A DNA stretch of 9,212 nt from Brevundimonas sp. (GTDB taxonomy: Bacteria; Pseudomonadota; Alphaproteobacteria; Caulobacterales; Caulobacteraceae): assembly GCA_020253595.1 (NCBI GenBank), contig JADCBH010000238.1, positions 1 to 9,212 of the forward strand, given 5' to 3'. Below, piece by piece: positions 5,906 through 9,212 of the stretch. Under the pieces are notes generated by a model. The model did not search any database, was not told the DNA's origin, and was given only the letters and a program-made list of their open reading frames with translations. Each line of letters opens with the position of its first letter. The first letter of the stretch is position 1. Position numbers and translations under genes: made by a program.

Positions 5906-6430
5906 ATGCGTAAGTTTGGTATCGCGGGTGTCGTTGCGGCGAGCGCCCTTCTCGGTCTGGCCGCCTGCTCGGGCGGTGGTGAAGACAAGGCTGAGGCCCC
6001 GGCCGCTGAGGCCCCCGCCGCGGAAGCGCCTGCCGCCGAAGCTCCGGCTGCTGAGGCTCCTGCCGCTGAACCCGCCGTTGCTCCGGCCGCTGCCGCCGGT
6101 GCCACCGTCACGCTCGCGGGTCTGACCGGCGACGCCGCTGCGGGCCAGCGCATCTTCGGCCAGTGCCGCACCTGCCACGTGGTCGAGCCGGGCGTGAACC
6201 GCGTCGGCCCGTCGCTGCACGGTGTCGTTGGCCGCACCGCCGGCCAGGTTGCGGGCTACAGCTACTCGACCGCTAACGCCAACAGCGGCGTGACCTGGGA
6301 CGAGCAGACCCTGTTCACCTACCTCGAAAACCCGCGCGGCTTCATGCCGGGCACCAAGATGGCCTTCGTCGGCCTGCGCGATCCGCAGCAGCGTGCCGAC
6401 GTCATCGCCTATCTGAAGACCCAGGCCTGA
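5906..6430 (+). CDS. Lipoprotein class I c-type cytochrome (cytochrome c2-like) with EAPAA-repeat linker
   Basis: This 174-aa electron carrier has three parts. The first is a lipoprotein signal peptide: MRK, a hydrophobic core, then the lipobox LAAC with Cys21 as the acylated residue. The second is a flexible Ala/Pro/Glu tether holding five EAPAA repeats (30-54). The third is a cytochrome c domain with heme motif CRTCH (Cys87, Cys90, His91) and a probable axial Met152 in FMPGTKMAF, the NPRGF-PGTKM-F pattern of mitochondrial-like cytochrome c2. The ATG at 5906 is set by the signal peptide and by AGGGAGG 8 bases upstream. A lipid-anchored c2 can move electrons from the bc1 complex to the reaction centre or to oxidases without diffusing freely, like membrane-bound cytochrome cy; the role as donor to the reaction centre is inferred from its place in the cluster. 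It is monocistronic, between its own promoter and a strong terminator. Confidence 0.93.
   Translation: MRKFGIAGVVAASALLGLAACSGGGEDKAEAPAAEAPAAEAPAAEAPAAEAPAAEPAVAPAAAAGATVTLAGLTGDAAAGQRIFGQCRTCHVVEPGVNRVGPSLHGVVGRTAGQVAGYSYSTANANSGVTWDEQTLFTYLENPRGFMPGTKMAFVGLRDPQQRADVIAYLKTQA
5993..6067 (+). repeat. Five tandem 15-bp units coding EAPAA in the cytochrome linker
   Basis: Five consecutive imperfect 15-base units of the type GAGGCCCCGGCCGCT each encode EAPAA. Synonymous third positions vary between units (gaggcc, gaagcg, gaagct, gaggct) while the peptide repeat is kept. This suggests selection on the flexible tether at the protein level rather than very recent duplication. The copy number may vary among strains. 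Confidence 0.85.
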
Positions 6431-6454
6431 TCGTTCAGATCACCTGAAGACATG

Positions 6455-6485
6455 AAGGCCCCGGTGGAAACACCGGGGCCTTTTT
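6455..6485 (+). terminator. Intrinsic terminator of the cytochrome gene
   Basis: A perfect 12-bp stem (AAGGCCCCGGTG / CACCGGGGCCTT) with a GAAA tetraloop is followed by a T-run that overlaps the stem end (6481-6485). It begins 24 bases after the cytochrome stop codon. It also lies just past the 3' end of the convergent 85-aa gene (stop at 6502), but on that strand no T-tract follows, so termination there would be weaker. Confidence 0.92.
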
Positions 6486-6501
6486 CTATGGCCGGTCGGG
6501 T

Positions 6502-6759
6502 CTAGGCGCTCGTGGAAAGCCGCCGCTTCAGGTCCAGCAGGTGCAGCGGAAACGAGGCGAGCAGCGCCAGGCTGATCCACCACCAGTCGGCCCCGACCAA
6601 AGCCGCCCGGACACCCAGCAGGATGAAGACGCCGGGCCCGAGGACCAGCAGAGCCGGCCAGGGGCGCATGCGCCGCGTGCCGATCAGCCAGGCGGCTTCC
6701 AGGGCAATGACGACCAGCACCACGTCAACGGCGTGACCGCTGGCAAAGAAGGCCTGCAT
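6502..6759 (-). CDS. Small three-span membrane protein (85 aa) downstream of bchP, function unknown
   Basis: The ATG at 6759 lies 4 bases after the bchP stop, so this is very likely the last gene of the same transcript. The 85 residues are mostly hydrophobic, with three probable membrane segments: about 10-27 (AVDVVLVVIALEAAWLIG), 35-54 (around PALLVLGPGVFILLGV) and 58-76 (around WWWISLALLASFPLHLL), ending in the basic LKRRLSTSA. Glu21 sits in the first segment; His9 and His73 lie near membrane edges. I do not recognise a named family. No light-harvesting signature is present. Co-translation with bchP, whose product works on a membrane-bound pigment, makes a membrane-scaffold or pigment-handling role possible, but this is inference. 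No strong ribosome site is visible, which fits translational coupling. Confidence 0.75.
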   Translation of the reverse strand: MQAFFASGHAVDVVLVVIALEAAWLIGTRRMRPWPALLVLGPGVFILLGVRAALVGADWWWISLALLASFPLHLLDLKRRLSTSA

Positions 6760-6763
6760 GGGA

Positions 6764-7981
6764 TCAGGCCGGACGCAGGCCCAGCAGGTGCCCCATGTCC
6801 TTCAAGAAGATGCGGGCGTGGGCAGCCGGCTTCGCCTTCACCAGCTCCTTGTTCATATAGGCTTGCCAGGTCAGCTCCTGGATGTCGGGGTCGTCGCACA
6901 GACTGACGAACCGCTCGCGCCGCTTGTCGGAGCGGTACCAGAAGTGCTGCATGATCCCGAGCACCATGAAGACCTTGCCGTGGGCCTTCATGAAGTTCGA
7001 CCGCGCGCTCTTCAGCAGTCGCGGGTCGCGGTGAAGCAGCGCACCTTCCACCGCCTCGGCCGCCAGACGGCCGCACTCCATGGCATAGTAGATGCCTTCG
7101 CCCGACGCCGGAGCGACCACACCGGCGGCGTCGCCGGCGACGATCACATCGCGGCCGTTGTCCCAGCGCTTCAGGGGTTTGAGCGGAATGGGCGCACCCT
7201 CGGTTCGCACGGTCTCGCAGGCATCCAGACCCGTCTTCTTCCTCAGCGCCGAAGTGGCGGTCCGGAGCGAGAAGCCCTTCTGCATCGATCCGACCCCGAT
7301 CGAGGCGGTGTCTCCGTGGGGGAAGATCCAGGCGTAGAAGTCGGGCGACAGTTGACCCTGGTACCAGACATCGCACCGCTGGGGCTCGAAGTCCGCCACC
7401 CCCCGGCTGGGGGCCTTGATGATCTCATGATAGGCAAAGACATAGCGCTGGCGATCGGCCCCCTTGATGGCCTGGGCCGCGACGCCCGACTTGGCGCCGT
7501 CTGCGCCGATGACCATGCGCGCCCGGACAGCCATGGGCGGGGCATCCTTGTCGGCACCCGGCGCGCGATAAAGCACCAGGGCCGATCCGTCAGCGTCGCG
7601 CTCCAGCGTCGTAAAGATTCCCGTGCGGCGCTGAGCCCCGGCCCGTTCGGCGCGGACCCGCAGCCACTCGTCGAAGGCCTCGCGATTGACCATGCCGACA
7701 TAGCCCCCCTCGATGGGCATGCGGACTTTCCTGTCCGACGGCGCGATCATCCGGGCTTCCTGGGCGCGGGCACAGATCAGGCTGTCGGGGATGTCGAAGT
7801 CCCGGATCAGCCGGGGCGGAATGGCCCCGCCGCAGGGCTTGATGCGGCCCTGGCGATCCAGCAGCAGCACAGTGCGGCCCTGCTCGGCGAGATGGCGCGC
7901 CGCCGTGGCCCCGGACGGTCCGCCGCCCACAACGACGCAGTCAAAGGTTTCGGCAACGACGCCGAGTTCAGGCCTGGACAT
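6764..7981 (-). CDS. bchP: Geranylgeranyl-bacteriochlorophyll / geranylgeranyl diphosphate reductase (BchP)
   Basis: This 405-aa flavoprotein reduces three double bonds of the geranylgeranyl tail to give phytyl, the last stage of bacteriochlorophyll a synthesis, with NADPH as donor. The FAD-binding Rossmann motif VVVGGGPSGATAA (16-28) sits at the N-terminus, followed by the family's KPCGGAIPPRLI segment. A second FAD motif, VIVAGDAAGVVAPASGEGI, falls at about 279-297. The length is close to family members (about 390-410 aa). The ATG at 7981 is chosen because a GGGAG ribosome site lies 7 bases upstream and the Rossmann fold follows directly; the in-frame ATG at 8098 would add the 3' end of the upstream gene in the wrong frame. 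It overlaps the stop of the PucC-family gene by 14 bases, and its own stop is 4 bases before the 85-aa gene. Confidence 0.95.
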   Translation of the reverse strand: MSRPELGVVAETFDCVVVGGGPSGATAARHLAEQGRTVLLLDRQGRIKPCGGAIPPRLIRDFDIPDSLICARAQEARMIAPSDRKVRMPIEGGYVGMVNREAFDEWLRVRAERAGAQRRTGIFTTLERDADGSALVLYRAPGADKDAPPMAVRARMVIGADGAKSGVAAQAIKGADRQRYVFAYHEIIKAPSRGVADFEPQRCDVWYQGQLSPDFYAWIFPHGDTASIGVGSMQKGFSLRTATSALRKKTGLDACETVRTEGAPIPLKPLKRWDNGRDVIVAGDAAGVVAPASGEGIYYAMECGRLAAEAVEGALLHRDPRLLKSARSNFMKAHGKVFMVLGIMQHFWYRSDKRRERFVSLCDDPDIQELTWQAYMNKELVKAKPAAHARIFLKDMGHLLGLRPA

Positions 7982-9212
7982 GACGGGCTCCCGAAAGGGC
8001 CGGACGAGCGGCAGGCGCTCCGATCCGGGACGCGATGATGGCCGAGGCCAGGAACAGTCCCGCCTCCAGCGTAAAGACGAGACCGAAGGCCGGGGCATCT
8101 GCGCCCATCAGCCCCCGACCGAGATCGACCCCGATAGCACCGAAGAAGCCTCCGGCGGCGAAGCCCAGGGCCTGGGCCGCGCCCCAGACGCCCATGCGGA
8201 TCCCCTCGCGGGGTCCCTCGCCTTCACCGGCCAGACCCATCATCGAGCCGATGGCCGCGACGGCGAACATGCCGTTGAAAAAGCCCAGGCCGAACACGGT
8301 CGGCAGGATGGGCCAGCTGGGTCCGATCGCGGCCGCAGCGGCCAGAAGGCCAAGCATCCCGGCCGAACCGACGCAGCCCGCGATGGTCCAGCCGCGCATC
8401 CAGCCCCTGCCCCTGCCACCGATGAAGCCGCCAAGCGCCCCGACCAGCACCATGCCCAGAAGCACGCCCCCGTTCTGGATGCCCGACATCTGGGTCGACT
8501 GGCCGGGCGTCATGGCGAACACCAGACCGGCGAAGGGCTCAAGGATGAGCTCCTGGGTGCTGTAGGCCACCATGGAGACCAGCACGAAAACCGCGAACAG
8601 ACGGGCCTTGGGATCGGCCAGCGTCTCCTTCAGGGCCTCACGGAATGGTGTGTTGGGCGCTGACACCATGACCTGTGCGGGGGCCGAAGGCTCCATGCGC
8701 CACACGGCCAGGAGTGTCACGACGAAGGCGATGAAGGCCACGCCCGAGGCCACCAGGGACAGCCTTGCCATCGAGAATGGATCGAGCAGGCCGCCGCCGA
8801 TCCCGGCGGTCAGGACGATGCCCACAATCATCATGATCCAGGTGATGGCCGCGGCCGCCGGCCGTCTCTGCGGCGCGACCCGGGTGGCCAGAAGCGCCAG
8901 GAGCGACGTCCCGGCCGCCCCGACCCCCGCGCCGATCATGGTGAAGGCCAGGATGGCCAGGGCGATCCCGCCGATCGTCGATACCGCCATCAAGGCGGTG
9001 GCGTTTGTGGCCATCAGCGCACCGAGTGCCAGGGTCGCCATGCCGCCGATGATCCAGGGCGTACGCATGCGCCCCTCGTCCGAGCCATGGCCCCAGCGCG
9101 GCCGCGACAGCTGCACGACGTAATGCCAGGCGACCAGGGCGGCCGGCAGGGCCACCGGCAGTGCCAACTCCACGGCCATGACGCGGTTCAGCGTCGATGT
9201 CGTCAGCACCAC
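7968..9212 (-). CDS. PucC/LhaA family (BCD-type MFS) protein, ORF428-like, 5' end beyond right edge
   Basis: The minus-strand frame is open from the right edge (415 codons including stop). The protein is an MFS-fold membrane protein with about eleven visible hydrophobic segments. STLNRVMAVELALPVALPAA at the beginning is typical of the PucC/LhaA family near its N-terminus, and GHGSDEGRMRTPWIIGG is the MFS loop 2-3 motif. Two central blocks, EALKETLADPKARLFAVFV and STQELILEPFAGLVF, also fit this family. Relatives assist light-harvesting complex assembly or bacteriochlorophyll delivery. Its position directly before bchP matches ORF428 (also called bch2) in the Rhodobacter bchG-orf428-bchP order, so bchG would be expected to the right. 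Judged by relatives, only about 15-30 N-terminal residues are missing; the first in-window codon, GTG, should not be taken as the start. Confidence 0.9.
   Translation of the reverse strand: MVLTTSTLNRVMAVELALPVALPAALVAWHYVVQLSRPRWGHGSDEGRMRTPWIIGGMATLALGALMATNATALMAVSTIGGIALAILAFTMIGAGVGAAGTSLLALLATRVAPQRRPAAAAITWIMMIVGIVLTAGIGGGLLDPFSMARLSLVASGVAFIAFVVTLLAVWRMEPSAPAQVMVSAPNTPFREALKETLADPKARLFAVFVLVSMVAYSTQELILEPFAGLVFAMTPGQSTQMSGIQNGGVLLGMVLVGALGGFIGGRGRGWMRGWTIAGCVGSAGMLGLLAAAAAIGPSWPILPTVFGLGFFNGMFAVAAIGSMMGLAGEGEGPREGIRMGVWGAAQALGFAAGGFFGAIGVDLGRGLMGADAPAFGLVFTLEAGLFLASAIIASRIGAPAARPALSGARHVQA

Noticed and set aside
6758..8038. 426-codon plus-strand frame opposite bchP
   Set aside because: It is antisense to bchP with biased composition and no domain; its boundaries mirror the real genes.

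Overview
This window is part of the photosynthesis gene cluster of an aerobic or purple-type anoxygenic phototrophic alphaproteobacterium. The DNA is GC-rich, and the genes for Mg-chelatase subunits (bchI, bchD), BchO, geranylgeranyl-bacteriochlorophyll reductase (bchP), a PucC-family protein and a CrtF-type carotenoid methyltransferase lie together. The lipoprotein cytochrome with a long Ala/Pro/Glu linker suggests Caulobacterales (Brevundimonas-like), but that placement is a low-confidence impression and was not computed.

Layout, left to right. (1) 1-273, minus: 5' part of crtF, running off the left edge. (2) 274-462: crtF promoter region with a perfect TGT-N12-ACA (PpsR/CrtJ-type) palindrome. 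(3) 463-4364, minus: operon bchI > bchD > bchO > a 62-aa single-span membrane protein, with tight spacing or overlap at the last two junctions. (4) 4365-4510: divergent intergenic region with a second TGT-N12-ACA palindrome beside the bchI start. (5) 4511-5797, plus: a DUF3422 membrane-anchored protein of unknown function. (6) 5906-6430, plus: a lipoprotein class I cytochrome c with its own sigma70-like promoter and a strong intrinsic terminator. (7) 6502-9212, minus: a PucC/LhaA-family MFS protein (5' end beyond the window) > bchP > an 85-aa membrane protein, with overlap or near-overlap at each junction.

How the genes fit together. BchI and BchD (with BchH, not in the window) insert Mg2+ into protoporphyrin IX. 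BchO is the accessory hydrolase-fold protein of that operon. BchP reduces the geranylgeranyl tail at the end of bacteriochlorophyll a synthesis. The PucC-family carrier is linked to pigment handling or light-harvesting assembly. CrtF methylates the tertiary hydroxyl of acyclic carotenoids. The lipid-anchored cytochrome is a plausible electron donor to the photosynthetic reaction centre. The two palindromes, near-identical in sequence, suggest that crtF and the bchIDO operon are co-repressed by a PpsR-type regulator, whereas the cytochrome seems to have a separate promoter.

The least explained parts are the two small membrane proteins at the ends of the two bch operons, the DUF3422 protein lodged between them, and the four-cysteine segment in BchI. 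I found no mobile element, CRISPR array, tRNA or rRNA.
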